Assembly: GCA_021443235.1 (NCBI GenBank)
Contig: JABUUJ010000005.1
Coordinates: 27,331 to 40,365 of the forward strand
DNA length: 13,035 bases
Direction: 5' to 3'
DNA from: Muribaculaceae bacterium
GTDB taxonomy: Bacteria > Bacteroidota > Bacteroidia > Bacteroidales > Muribaculaceae
Numbering within the stretch: position 1 is the first letter of the stretch; the number at the start of each line of letters is the position of its first letter. The position numbers and the translations under genes were made by a program. Of the stretch, positions 6,936 through 13,035 are shown piece after piece. The notes under the pieces were generated by a model, which saw only the letters and a list, made by a program, of their open reading frames with translations, was not told the origin of the DNA and did no database searches.

Positions 6936-7925
6936 TTAATTTGTCCTTTCGTTGCTTTCGCTCGCGTCGTCGGGCAGGCCGGCGCGCTTCAGGGCGTCGT
7001 GCTTCTCGTAGGCCTCGACGATGCGCTGCACCAGCTGGTGGCGCACGATGTCTTTTTTGTCAAACTCGACCTTCCCAATGCCTTTCACGCCGTTGAGCAC
7101 GTGCAACGCGTGGATAAGGCCCGAGTTGACCGATCGTGGCAAGTCGATTTGCGTGGTGTCGCCGGTCACAATCATCTTTGATCCCATTCCCAATCGGGTG
7201 AGGAACATCTTAATTTGATGTGTAGTAGTGTTTTGCGCCTCGTCAAGCACGATGATGGCGTCGTTGAGGGTGCGGCCGCGCATAAATGCCAGTGGCGCAA
7301 TCTGGATAACGTCGGTCTCCATATACTCTTTGAGCTTGGGCGCCGGTAGCATGTCCTCGAGGGCGTCGTAGAGCGGCTGCAGATAGGGATCGATTTTGTC
7401 CTTCATGTCGCCAGGCAGAAATCCAAGTTTCTCGCCTGCCTCGACTGCCGGGCGCGACAGTACGATTTTGCGTATCTCGCGATTCTTGAGCGCGCGCACC
7501 GCCAGTGCCACAGCCAGATAGGTCTTGCCGGTGCCGGCAGGGCCCAGCGCAAAGGTGAGGTCGTTTTCGCCAAAGGTCTTGACCAGACGCTGCTGGTTGG
7601 GCGAGCGTCCCACAATGGGCTTGCCGTTAACGCCATATATAATTACATCGTCCATCTTCAGCTCTTTGGGCGGCGTGCCCTTGATGGTGTCGATGATGAC
7701 CTCGTCGGTGAGTTTGTTGTATTTCTCGCAAAACTGCTCCAGCTCTTTGATTTTTTTCTCAAAGGCCGCCGTCTCCTCCTCGTCGCCTATCACGGTGATG
7801 ACGCTGCCACGCGCCGCCATGCGCAGCTTGGGATACAGGTTGCGTATGAGTTGGATATTGCAATTGTTTACCCCATAGAAGGTTACGGGGTCAACGCTAT
7901 CAATTATGATGTGCCGTTCTATCAT
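6936..7925 (-). CDS. phoH: PhoH-like ATPase
   Basis: A 329-residue P-loop ATPase of the PhoH/YbeZ family, cytoplasmic and linked in other bacteria to RNA metabolism together with the YbeY endoribonuclease. An N-terminal region (about 1-100) resembles the KH-like part of the family. The ATPase domain holds Walker A GPAGTGKT (128-135), SRPAVEAGEKLGFLPGD (157-173), Walker B IIVLDEAQN (224-232) and the sensor-like GDTTQID (255-261). The C-terminus has the usual DIVRHQLVQRIVEAYE (292-307). Length is normal. It has its own candidate promoter in the short gap after the MurF-Alr gene and probably leads a phoH-purC-menG transcript. No ybeY is in the window. Confidence 0.95.
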   Translation of the reverse strand: MIERHIIIDSVDPVTFYGVNNCNIQLIRNLYPKLRMAARGSVITVIGDEEETAAFEKKIKELEQFCEKYNKLTDEVIIDTIKGTPPKELKMDDVIIYGVNGKPIVGRSPNQQRLVKTFGENDLTFALGPAGTGKTYLAVALAVRALKNREIRKIVLSRPAVEAGEKLGFLPGDMKDKIDPYLQPLYDALEDMLPAPKLKEYMETDVIQIAPLAFMRGRTLNDAIIVLDEAQNTTTHQIKMFLTRLGMGSKMIVTGDTTQIDLPRSVNSGLIHALHVLNGVKGIGKVEFDKKDIVRHQLVQRIVEAYEKHDALKRAGLPDDASESNERTN

Positions 7926-7944
7926 TATCTTGATATTTCAAGTG

Positions 7945-7975
7945 CAAATTTAATGCTTTTTGCTCACTTGTGAAA
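7945..7975 (-). promoter_or_regulatory. Candidate phoH promoter
   Basis: On the minus strand TAAATTTG (7952-7945) matches TAnnTTTG exactly, and TTTC (7975-7972) lies 19 bases upstream, one base off the -33 TTTG box. It occupies the 54-base gap between the MurF-Alr stop and the phoH start. Confidence 0.5.
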
Positions 7976-7979
7976 CTTT

Positions 7980-10349
7980 TTACTCGCGATAATACACGCG
8001 CTTGACGCGCGGCGACACGCTGGTGAGAACCTCGTAGGGGATGGTGCCGCGAGCCTCACTCAACTCCTCAACGGGGATGTGGGGACCGAAAATCTCCACG
8101 CGGTCGCCCACCTGGCAGTCGGTGCCGGTGATGTCGATCATCACGGCGTCCATGCACACATTGCCCACCGTGGGGCAACGCTTGCCGCCCGCCCACATGC
8201 AGGTGCGGCCGTTGCCGGCGTGGCGGTCAAGGCCGTCGGCATAGCCCAGTGTCACTGTGGCAATGCGTGAGTCGCGTGTGAGCACGCCACGCCGCCCATA
8301 GCCTATGGTGGTGCCTGCTGGCCACTCCTTGATGCTTATAATCACCGACTTGAGCGCCGACACTGGCTGCAGTGTGTCCTCGCTGCCGTCCATCACGGTC
8401 TTGATGCCGTAAAGGCCGATGCCTATACGCACCATGTCGAACTGATATTGCGGGAAACGCACTATGCCGCTGGTGTTGAGTATGTGGCGCATGATGTGAT
8501 GCTCAAAGTGGCTTTGTATCAGCTTGCTGCATTCAACAAAGTAGTCGATTTGCTGCTGGGTGTAGGCGTCTTGGTCGGGCTCATCGGCGACGCACAGGTG
8601 CGAGAACATCGACACGGGGCGCAGCACGTCCTGACTCTTGAGCAGCTCTATGAGCTCGGGCAGCTGCTCGAGCGTGAATCCAAGGCGGTGCATGCCTGTG
8701 TCGAGTTTGATGTGCACGGCGTGCTGGCGTGCGCCGCAGCGTGCCCCTTCTTTTATGAGTTGGCGGCACTCGTCTATGCTATATACCTCGGGCTCAAGGC
8801 TGTAGCGGAATATCGCCTTGTAGTTGACCACCGATGGGTTGAGCACAATGATGGGCATTGTGATGCCGGCACGGCGCAGTTCCACGCCCTCGTCTTGCAC
8901 GGCGACGGCGAGGTAGTCGGCACCGCGGTCTTGCAGTGTCTTGGCAAGTTCGTAGGAGCCGGCCCCGTAGCCCGACGCTTTCACCATTGCCACGGTCTTG
9001 GTGCTGGGCTTGACAAGTGACTTGAAGAACTTGAAGTTGTGGGCGAGCGCGTTGAGGTCGACTTCCTCCACCGTTTGATGGTGCTTTACCTCGAGGATGT
9101 CGAGAATTTGCTCCATCCACTGGCGCGGCGACGTTTTCACGAGGATGGTCTCGTTCTCAAAGTCGCCCTGCGACATCTCGTCGCACAACTGCTCGGCATC
9201 ACCGAAAAACATCGCGTTGAGCCCCTTGAAATGGTGTGCGTTGCTGCACATCGCCGGCCCCACAGCAATGAGGCGCGACACTTTGCGCGCGGCAAGTCGA
9301 TGTGCCACAAGGGCATAGTCGCTTTCCTTGGCATCTATCATGTCGCTCATAATCACGGTGTTGGGGCGCGAACCAGTGCGCCTCAGCACAAAGTCGAGGG
9401 CGGGCTCGAGCGAGTTGTAGTCGCTGGGATACCCGTCGGCGATGATGGTGCAGTTGTTTACGCCTTCTATCACATTGATGCGGGTGTCAACGGGCTTGAG
9501 TCGCGCTATGCGTTGCTCGATGGTGGCGTGGTCATAGCCCATCGACTCCATCACTGCGGCGCAAGTGCGGGCGTTGTCGAGATATACTGGTGTGCTGGGC
9601 GGGCATGTGGGTGCTTGCTTGAGACGGGTGAGGCGCAAGCCCATCCGCTCAGCGCCGGCAATCATGCGCTCGTCGTCGCCAGCATATATCACTGTGGGGC
9701 AGCCTTTGGCAATAATAAGCTGCTCGTCAACTTTTTCGTCTATCGACTTGAAGCAGTCGCCCTTTTTCTCGCCCACATTGGTCATGACCGCCATCGTGGG
9801 TTTGATCATGCGCTGCAACGCTTGCATCTCGCCGGGCAGTGATATTCCCGCCTCGATGATGGCGAGTGTGGTGTCGCTGGTGATGTTCCACAACGACAGC
9901 GCGACGCCTATCTGCGAGTTGTAGCTGCGGGGCGAGCGCTCGATGCGGTAGTCGGGGCTGAGGAGCTGGTTGAGCCACTCTTTCAGGTAGGTCTTGCCCA
10001 GCGTGCCGGCAACGGCTATCACGGGGATGGCGAAGCGGCTGCGGTGATGCCCCGCCAGTTGCTGCAGCGCCGCAAGGGTGTTGCCCACAACCAGATAATT
10101 GGCATCGCGGTGCACCTCCAAGCCTTTCAGGCTCTCAACCACAAAGTTGCGCACGCCGCGGGCATAGAGTTCTTCCACATAGCGGTGTCCGTCGCCCTGA
10201 CTGGTGCGCAGGGCAAAAAACAGCGTCTCGCTGGGCATCGACAGCGATCGCGAGTCGATGAGCAACGTGCTCACCATCGCCTTGTCGCAGTTGACCACCG
10301 CCTCGCGTGTCGCCACCGCCCTAACCACCTCATCAATACTATATTGCAT
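7980..10349 (-). CDS. MurF-like ligase / alanine racemase fusion
   Basis: A 789-residue two-domain protein. The C-terminal half (about 425-789) is a complete PLP-dependent alanine racemase, which makes D-alanine for peptidoglycan: Lys457 in MVKASGYG (455-462) for PLP, Arg555 in TGMHRLGF (551-558), catalytic Tyr684 in TIGYGRRG (681-688), plus GYADGLDR (702-709) and VCMD (731-734). The N-terminal half (1-420) is related to MurF, which adds D-Ala-D-Ala to UDP-MurNAc-tripeptide, but it looks impaired. The P-loop reads GTLGKT (115-120) where GTNGKT or GSSGKT is expected. The His of the E. coli AAHLEGF motif is missing at GEKKGDCF (193-200). The lysine expected to be carbamylated appears to be Gln210. 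DSYN reads DGYP (305-308), and KGSR reads KTSPR (405-409). The middle domain is some 30 residues short. MurF-Alr fusions are known in Bacteroidota; ligase activity here is doubtful, racemase activity likely. Confidence 0.93.
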   Translation of the reverse strand: MQYSIDEVVRAVATREAVVNCDKAMVSTLLIDSRSLSMPSETLFFALRTSQGDGHRYVEELYARGVRNFVVESLKGLEVHRDANYLVVGNTLAALQQLAGHHRSRFAIPVIAVAGTLGKTYLKEWLNQLLSPDYRIERSPRSYNSQIGVALSLWNITSDTTLAIIEAGISLPGEMQALQRMIKPTMAVMTNVGEKKGDCFKSIDEKVDEQLIIAKGCPTVIYAGDDERMIAGAERMGLRLTRLKQAPTCPPSTPVYLDNARTCAAVMESMGYDHATIEQRIARLKPVDTRINVIEGVNNCTIIADGYPSDYNSLEPALDFVLRRTGSRPNTVIMSDMIDAKESDYALVAHRLAARKVSRLIAVGPAMCSNAHHFKGLNAMFFGDAEQLCDEMSQGDFENETILVKTSPRQWMEQILDILEVKHHQTVEEVDLNALAHNFKFFKSLVKPSTKTVAMVKASGYGAGSYELAKTLQDRGADYLAVAVQDEGVELRRAGITMPIIVLNPSVVNYKAIFRYSLEPEVYSIDECRQLIKEGARCGARQHAVHIKLDTGMHRLGFTLEQLPELIELLKSQDVLRPVSMFSHLCVADEPDQDAYTQQQIDYFVECSKLIQSHFEHHIMRHILNTSGIVRFPQYQFDMVRIGIGLYGIKTVMDGSEDTLQPVSALKSVIISIKEWPAGTTIGYGRRGVLTRDSRIATVTLGYADGLDRHAGNGRTCMWAGGKRCPTVGNVCMDAVMIDITGTDCQVGDRVEIFGPHIPVEELSEARGTIPYEVLTSVSPRVKRVYYRE

Positions 10350-10383
10350 TTAAAGTTTAAAGTTGAGAGTTTATTGTTTATTG
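10349..10383 (-). repeat. CNNTAAA heptamer array before MurF-Alr
   Basis: On the minus strand five abutting units, CAATAAA, CAATAAA, CTCTCAA, CTTTAAA, CTTTAAA, run directly into the start codon of the fusion gene, the last unit sharing its final A with the ATG. Upstream on that strand lie a TTCGAATTTTC spacer and TTGACN hexamers, the same order as at 4981-5148. Confidence 0.75.
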
Positions 10384-10397
10384 AAAATTCGAAAAAA

Positions 10398-10430
10398 GCC
10401 AAAGTCAATGTCAAGGTCAAAGTCAATGTC
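10398..10430 (-). repeat. TTGACN-type hexamer array
   Basis: On the plus strand GTCAAT, GTCAAG, GTCAAA, GTCAAT and a partial GTC, preceded by a variant GCCAAA. On the minus strand this is about five TTGACN units between the GSCFA gene and the heptamers before MurF-Alr. Confidence 0.75.
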
Positions 10431-10436
10431 GCCGCT

Positions 10437-10450
10437 CCCCCTTTAGGGGG
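10437..10450 (-). terminator. CCCCC/GGGGG hairpin after the GSCFA gene
   Basis: CCCCC (10437-10441), TTTA loop, GGGGG (10446-10450) lies nine bases past the GSCFA stop codon on the minus strand. The five-pair GC stem has no following T-run, so termination is only possible. Sequences of this C-run/TTTA/G-run kind are, as I recall, common between Bacteroidales genes. Confidence 0.35.
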
Positions 10451-10459
10451 CTGGGGGGC

Positions 10460-11434
10460 TTACAGGTAAAACGCCAGCTCATCCATATCCTTCAGGTAGG
10501 GATATTCCTTCACCAGGTTCCTCACCACCGTAGCGGTGTCGGTGTTAAAGCGTTCCACCACCTCCACGTTGTTGCTCATGGGGCGGTGCTGCAGACGCTT
10601 GGTCACGCGCTCGCACCGAGCCACCGCCTGAGCGGCACGGTCGTCAAGATAGGTGGCTTGAAACGTCTGCCAGATATACTCCACCGCCACCTCGCTCGGA
10701 TGCACCATGTCGGTGGCATAGAAGCGGTAGTCGCGCAGGTCGTCCATCACAATCTCATAGCTCGGGAAATACTCCACACAGTCTTTGTGGGCCTTCATCA
10801 CGTTGTCAATCGCCACACGCAGCGACGCCTTGCTCAGCGAGTTGGTCTCCAGGCCGTCGGCAATGTGGCGTATCGGGCTCACGGTGAACACGATGCGCAG
10901 CTCGGGGTTGAACTCATGAAGCAACTCCACCATCTCGTTCATCGCCTGCGTCATCTCATGCACACTCGCCATCTCGCGCGCAAACTCGTGCTGAGGCACC
11001 TTGTGGCAGTTGCTCACCACCTCGCCAGTGGCAAGCAGCCTATACACCACCGCCGTGCCCAGCGTCAGCACGAGCATCTTGCACTTCTTCAGCGCGTTGT
11101 GAGCCTCGGCGATGCGAGCGTTCATCCGCTTCAGCGTCGCATCCTTGTCGGCCATCGAGTAGCGAGAGTGAAACGCATAACTGTTCCACACGCCGTTTTG
11201 CTGAAACAGCGCCATTCCCGCGATGCGCTCGCAACTCACGATGCGCCTCACGCTCGCGGCAATGCTCAGCGGGTTGTAGATAGTGCCAAACGGGTTCACC
11301 GTCGCGCGCATCATGCCACCGCGCATCTTCCCGCCTATGTTATCGCTGAAACACGAGCCCAGCAGCATCACCCCGTCGTCGTGACGAAGCATCTGGCGGT
11401 TCTCGGCAGCCTTTATCACAGTCCTAAAATTCAT
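10460..11434 (-). CDS. GSCFA-family SGNH-like hydrolase
   Basis: A 324-residue protein of the GSCFA family, an SGNH-hydrolase-like group common in Bacteroidota whose substrate is, to my knowledge, not established. Blocks seen (numbered from the ATG at 11434): GSCFSDNIG (26-34) with Ser27 as candidate nucleophile, NPFGTIYNP (47-55), LTLGTAVVY (123-131), CHKVP (143-147), SPIRH (186-190) and TDMVHPS (241-247), where Asp242 and His245 fit the DxxH catalytic pair. No signal peptide is seen. A longer frame opens with GTG at 11461, but ATG 11434 gives MNFRT, the N-terminus I expect for the family, so it is preferred. It lies 110 bases upstream of the MurF-Alr gene on the same strand, which hints at a role near the cell wall; that is inference. 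Confidence 0.9.
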   Translation of the reverse strand: MNFRTVIKAAENRQMLRHDDGVMLLGSCFSDNIGGKMRGGMMRATVNPFGTIYNPLSIAASVRRIVSCERIAGMALFQQNGVWNSYAFHSRYSMADKDATLKRMNARIAEAHNALKKCKMLVLTLGTAVVYRLLATGEVVSNCHKVPQHEFAREMASVHEMTQAMNEMVELLHEFNPELRIVFTVSPIRHIADGLETNSLSKASLRVAIDNVMKAHKDCVEYFPSYEIVMDDLRDYRFYATDMVHPSEVAVEYIWQTFQATYLDDRAAQAVARCERVTKRLQHRPMSNNVEVVERFNTDTATVVRNLVKEYPYLKDMDELAFYL

Positions 11435-11518
11435 ACACAAAAACCATTCACGCCCCCACACATCCGGGGCACTTCAAGCAAGCCTGCCATCCCCAAATGT
11501 AGAGCCTTTACATTCTCG

Positions 11519-11549
11519 CAAAGTTACACCAAATCCCCCACACCCCAAA
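11519..11549 (-). promoter_or_regulatory. Candidate promoter of the GSCFA gene
   Basis: On the minus strand TTTG (11549-11546) and TAACTTTG (11526-11519) are separated by 19 bases, matching both Bacteroidota promoter boxes. This would give a leader of roughly 80 bases. A second TAnnTTTG match, TACATTTG, lies closer to the gene at 11501-11494 but without a well-placed -33 box. Confidence 0.55.
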
Positions 11550-11660
11550 ATTTTTCCCCAAAAAAACCTCCACCCACCAATCCTACGCGCAAAAAACACC
11601 TTGTTAACAATTTTTTTTCGATTATCACCCCCACACCCCCCCACACTCTCACAAAAAATC
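11527..11660. other. Strand-asymmetric C/A-rich spacer
   Basis: The spacer between the divergent GSCFA and HNH genes is nearly devoid of G on the plus strand and carries C-runs at 11535-11539, 11543-11546, 11556-11559, 11628-11632 and 11636-11642. The minus strand therefore has several G-tracts. A perfect ten-base palindrome TTGTTAACAA lies at 11601-11610, followed by eight T. No gene is seen in 11462-11737. Confidence 0.6.
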
Positions 11661-11662
11661 AC

Positions 11663-11670
11663 TACCTTTG
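11663..11670 (+). promoter_or_regulatory. Putative -7 box of the HNH gene promoter
   Basis: TACCTTTG matches TAnnTTTG exactly and is identical to the box before acpP. It lies 67 bases before the HNH start codon. No good -33 TTTG is found at the expected distance. Confidence 0.5.
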
Positions 11671-11737
11671 CTTCAGCAACTAATTAAAAAAAACATTGTC
11701 GCCATTTCGTTCAATTTGCATAAATATTAGATGAATA

Positions 11738-12568
11738 ATGGATAACAGAATACAATTCTACGAATACAATGTAATGGTTTCTCATGTCAAATCGGGGAAG
11801 CCTTCAAGTTATGCGACTGCTATTCGTATCATGGATGAAATCTTTCGACAGGTTGATGTGTTTGGGTTGAAAGGGCAATCACTGTGTGACATTGAGGACA
11901 TTAAATTATTGACGACAATCCGAGATTATATCAAAAGCGAAGAGAAAAAGAAAAGACAGGGGGTTAGTTCTATATTTGATCTTGGCCGACCCAACCAAAC
12001 AAGCTATTCTTGCAAGGGATTCTGCTCTGCATCCATTTTATCACTTATTGATTTTGTGCGCTACAAATTGGATGTAGCAAAAGCTGACGAAATCGTTGGT
12101 CGACAGAGTAAAGCAAATAAAATCTCATCTTTACTTATCGAGCATTTTGATCTTACAAAAGAGGGAAAAGATGAAGTAGCTGAGATTAAGCGTCGCAAAG
12201 GACAATCCTATTTCCGTAGAATGGTGCTGGCAAACTATGCTAATCAATGTTGCATTACTGGGCTGAACGTGCCTGAGCTCTTGCGAGCAAGTCATATTGT
12301 AGCATGGAAGGATGACAAACCTAACAGGATGAATCCCGAAAACGGATTGTGCCTAAGTGCGACATACGATGCCGCATTTGATCAACACCTGATTTCTTTT
12401 GACGAAGATTATAGGTTAATTGTGTCAAAATCATTAAGAGAATATTATACCTCACAAACTACACGTGACTATTTTGATGCTTTTGAGGGTAAAAAACTAA
12501 TACTGCCAAAGCGCTACCTCCCAAACCAAAAACTTTTGGCTAAACATAGGGATATAATGGTTATATAA
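11738..12568 (+). CDS. HNH endonuclease (HNH_2-like)
   Basis: A 276-residue protein ending in an HNH nuclease domain of the kind found in putative restriction endonucleases. The C-terminal domain (about 165-230) has CCITG (171-175), RASHIVAW (183-190) with His186, then NPENGLCLSATYDAAFD (199-215) with Asn202 and Asp211/Asp215, followed by LISFDEDYRLIVS. The N-terminal part (1-150) is a mixed alpha-helical region I do not recognise, with a lysine-rich stretch at 65-75; it may serve for target recognition. Base composition is clearly more AT-rich than the neighbouring genes, suggesting horizontal acquisition. No methyltransferase is adjacent within the window, so a classical restriction-modification pair is not supported. 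A 55-residue acidic protein is encoded 113 bases downstream. Confidence 0.87.
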   Translation: MDNRIQFYEYNVMVSHVKSGKPSSYATAIRIMDEIFRQVDVFGLKGQSLCDIEDIKLLTTIRDYIKSEEKKKRQGVSSIFDLGRPNQTSYSCKGFCSASILSLIDFVRYKLDVAKADEIVGRQSKANKISSLLIEHFDLTKEGKDEVAEIKRRKGQSYFRRMVLANYANQCCITGLNVPELLRASHIVAWKDDKPNRMNPENGLCLSATYDAAFDQHLISFDEDYRLIVSKSLREYYTSQTTRDYFDAFEGKKLILPKRYLPNQKLLAKHRDIMVI

Positions 12569-12620
12569 CATGTGATTGATTTATCTTATTGATATTGAGG
12601 AATTATGAATGTTATTAAAA

Positions 12621-12649
12621 TTTGCGGAGAACCATATTCCCTATCTTGA
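12621..12649 (+). promoter_or_regulatory. Possible promoter of the 55-residue protein gene
   Basis: TTTG (12621-12624) and TATCTTGA (12642-12649), one base off TAnnTTTG, are 17 bases apart and precede the small gene by about 33 bases. The spacing is shorter than usual, so support is weak. Confidence 0.25.
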
Positions 12650-12681
12650 ATATCATAATAAAAATTGTTTCTTAGGTTGAT

Positions 12682-12849
12682 ATGGATGATTTTGAAACGA
12701 GAAAGGAGAGAATCATTAGTGGTATTGAGAATGCCATTAATTTCTTGAGCGACGAGTTGCAATGTGTAGAGGATGAGTCGCTGGCCGAGGAGTATCAGTC
12801 AATGATAGAAGGGCTGAAAGCATCGATACAGAAGGTAAAAGACCTGTAA
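12682..12849 (+). CDS. Small acidic helical protein, 55 residues
   Basis: An ATG frame of 55 codons beginning MDDFETRKERII and ending QKVKDL, closed by TAA. The composition is strongly protein-like: rich in Glu, Asp, Lys and Ile with hydrophobic residues spaced three to four apart (Ile11, Ile12, Ile15, Ile19, Leu22, Leu26), predicting one or two amphipathic helices, possibly a coiled coil. There is one Cys (28) and no signal or membrane segment. No Shine-Dalgarno site is seen, as usual here. It follows the HNH gene on the same strand after 113 bases. I do not recognise the family. Roles as a partner or inhibitor of the nuclease are only conjecture. Confidence 0.6.
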   Translation: MDDFETRKERIISGIENAINFLSDELQCVEDESLAEEYQSMIEGLKASIQKVKDL

Positions 12850-12866
12850 CACCCCACATCAGCATT

Positions 12867-12884
12867 GATGTCGGCACTGACATC
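12867..12884 (+). terminator. Small inverted repeat after the 55-residue gene
   Basis: GATGTC and GACATC, separated by six bases, start 17 bases after the stop codon. The stem is short and no T-run follows, so a terminator role is weakly supported. Confidence 0.2.
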
Positions 12885-12959
12885 TCCACATTATCGCAAA
12901 GCAAATATCCCCATAAATCCTATAAATTCCCATGAGATAAGGCTCGCGCTGCGCTCGCG

Positions 12960-12999
12960 TTCAACTTTGTTCAACACGGTTTAACCTTGTTCAACATTG
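12960..12999 (+). repeat. TTCAACNNNG decamer array, four units
   Basis: Four abutting 10-base units: TTCAACTTTG, TTCAACACGG, TTTAACCTTG and TTCAACATTG. GC-rich, imperfectly complementary arms flank the array (GGCTCGCG at 12941-12948 and CGCGAAGCC at 13009-13017). It is followed by CNNTAAA heptamers at the window end. Confidence 0.75.
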
Positions 13000-13019
13000 T
13001 TGTTGCGACGCGAAGCCCT

Positions 13020-13035
13020 CTATAAACAATAAACT
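13020..13035 (+). repeat. CNNTAAA heptamers (right edge)
   Basis: CTATAAA, CAATAAA and the first two bases of a further unit run off the window end. Same phase and consensus as the arrays at 1-26 and 5065-5148. I see no gene in 12850-13035. Confidence 0.65.

Noticed and set aside
8448..9020. Plus-strand open frame of 190 codons opposite the racemase domain
   Set aside because: Mirror frame of a coding region with intact catalytic motifs on the other strand.
9039..9842. Plus-strand open frame of 267 codons within the MurF-Alr gene
   Set aside because: A mirror frame in GC-rich DNA opposite a clearly coding strand; no motifs seen.
11435..11461. GTG start adding nine residues to the GSCFA protein
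   Set aside because: The ATG at 11434 gives the expected MNFRT N-terminus and the added residues MWGREWFLC are not family-like.
11601..11610. TTGTTAACAA palindrome as an operator
   Set aside because: A single short AT-rich palindrome 53 bases from the -7 box with no regulator gene nearby; reported only as part of the spacer.
10586..11683. Plus-strand open frame of 365 codons opposite the GSCFA gene
   Set aside because: His/Arg/Leu-rich translation without domain character, antisense to a protein with recognised family motifs, and it runs on into the non-coding spacer.
12605..12649. 14-codon frame (MNVIKICGEPYSLS) preceded by GAGG
   Set aside because: Too short to judge, overlaps a possible promoter for the next gene, and there is no evidence of conservation.
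11738..12849. Toxin-antitoxin or restriction-modification system
   Set aside because: Only adjacency links the genes; there is no methyltransferase, no overlap, and the small protein has no recognised antitoxin motif.

Overview
The window looks like a chromosomal segment of a member of the Bacteroidales (Bacteroidota). The signs are the acpP-fabF-rnc order, a phoH-purC-menG cluster, a MurF-alanine racemase fusion, a GSCFA-family protein, promoter boxes of the Bacteroidota type (TAnnTTTG) and the near absence of Shine-Dalgarno sites. I cannot fix the genus; a Prevotella- or Muribaculaceae-like organism is my guess. Coding DNA is GC-rich for most of the window, whereas the spacers and the last 1.4 kb are AT-rich.

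Layout. Plus strand, 246-4984: acyl carrier protein, ketoacyl-ACP synthase II and RNase III form one operon. They are followed by an unrecognised four-helix membrane protein and a RecD-like superfamily 1 helicase. Minus strand, 11434-5151: a GSCFA (SGNH-like) protein, the MurF-Alr fusion, then PhoH-like ATPase, SAICAR synthetase (PurC) and demethylmenaquinone methyltransferase (MenG). The two blocks converge on a repeat-filled spacer at 4981-5150. Plus strand again, 11738-12849: an AT-rich HNH endonuclease gene and a 55-residue acidic small protein, which look like an accessory insertion next to housekeeping genes. No rRNA, tRNA, insertion sequence or CRISPR array was seen.

Functions. The conserved genes cover fatty-acid synthesis, RNA processing, purine and menaquinone synthesis, and supply of D-alanine for the cell wall. 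The MurF half of the fusion lacks several residues expected of a working ligase and appears to lack part of its middle domain, so the protein may act only as an alanine racemase.

The most unusual non-coding signal is a set of short tandem arrays in the spacers: heptamers of the form CNNTAAA, hexamers TTGACN, nonamers and decamers. They recur at five places, usually in the same order (hexamer, nonamer or decamer first, then often a TTCGAA-like spacer, then heptamers). At two genes the TGA stop codon lies inside the first TTGAC unit.
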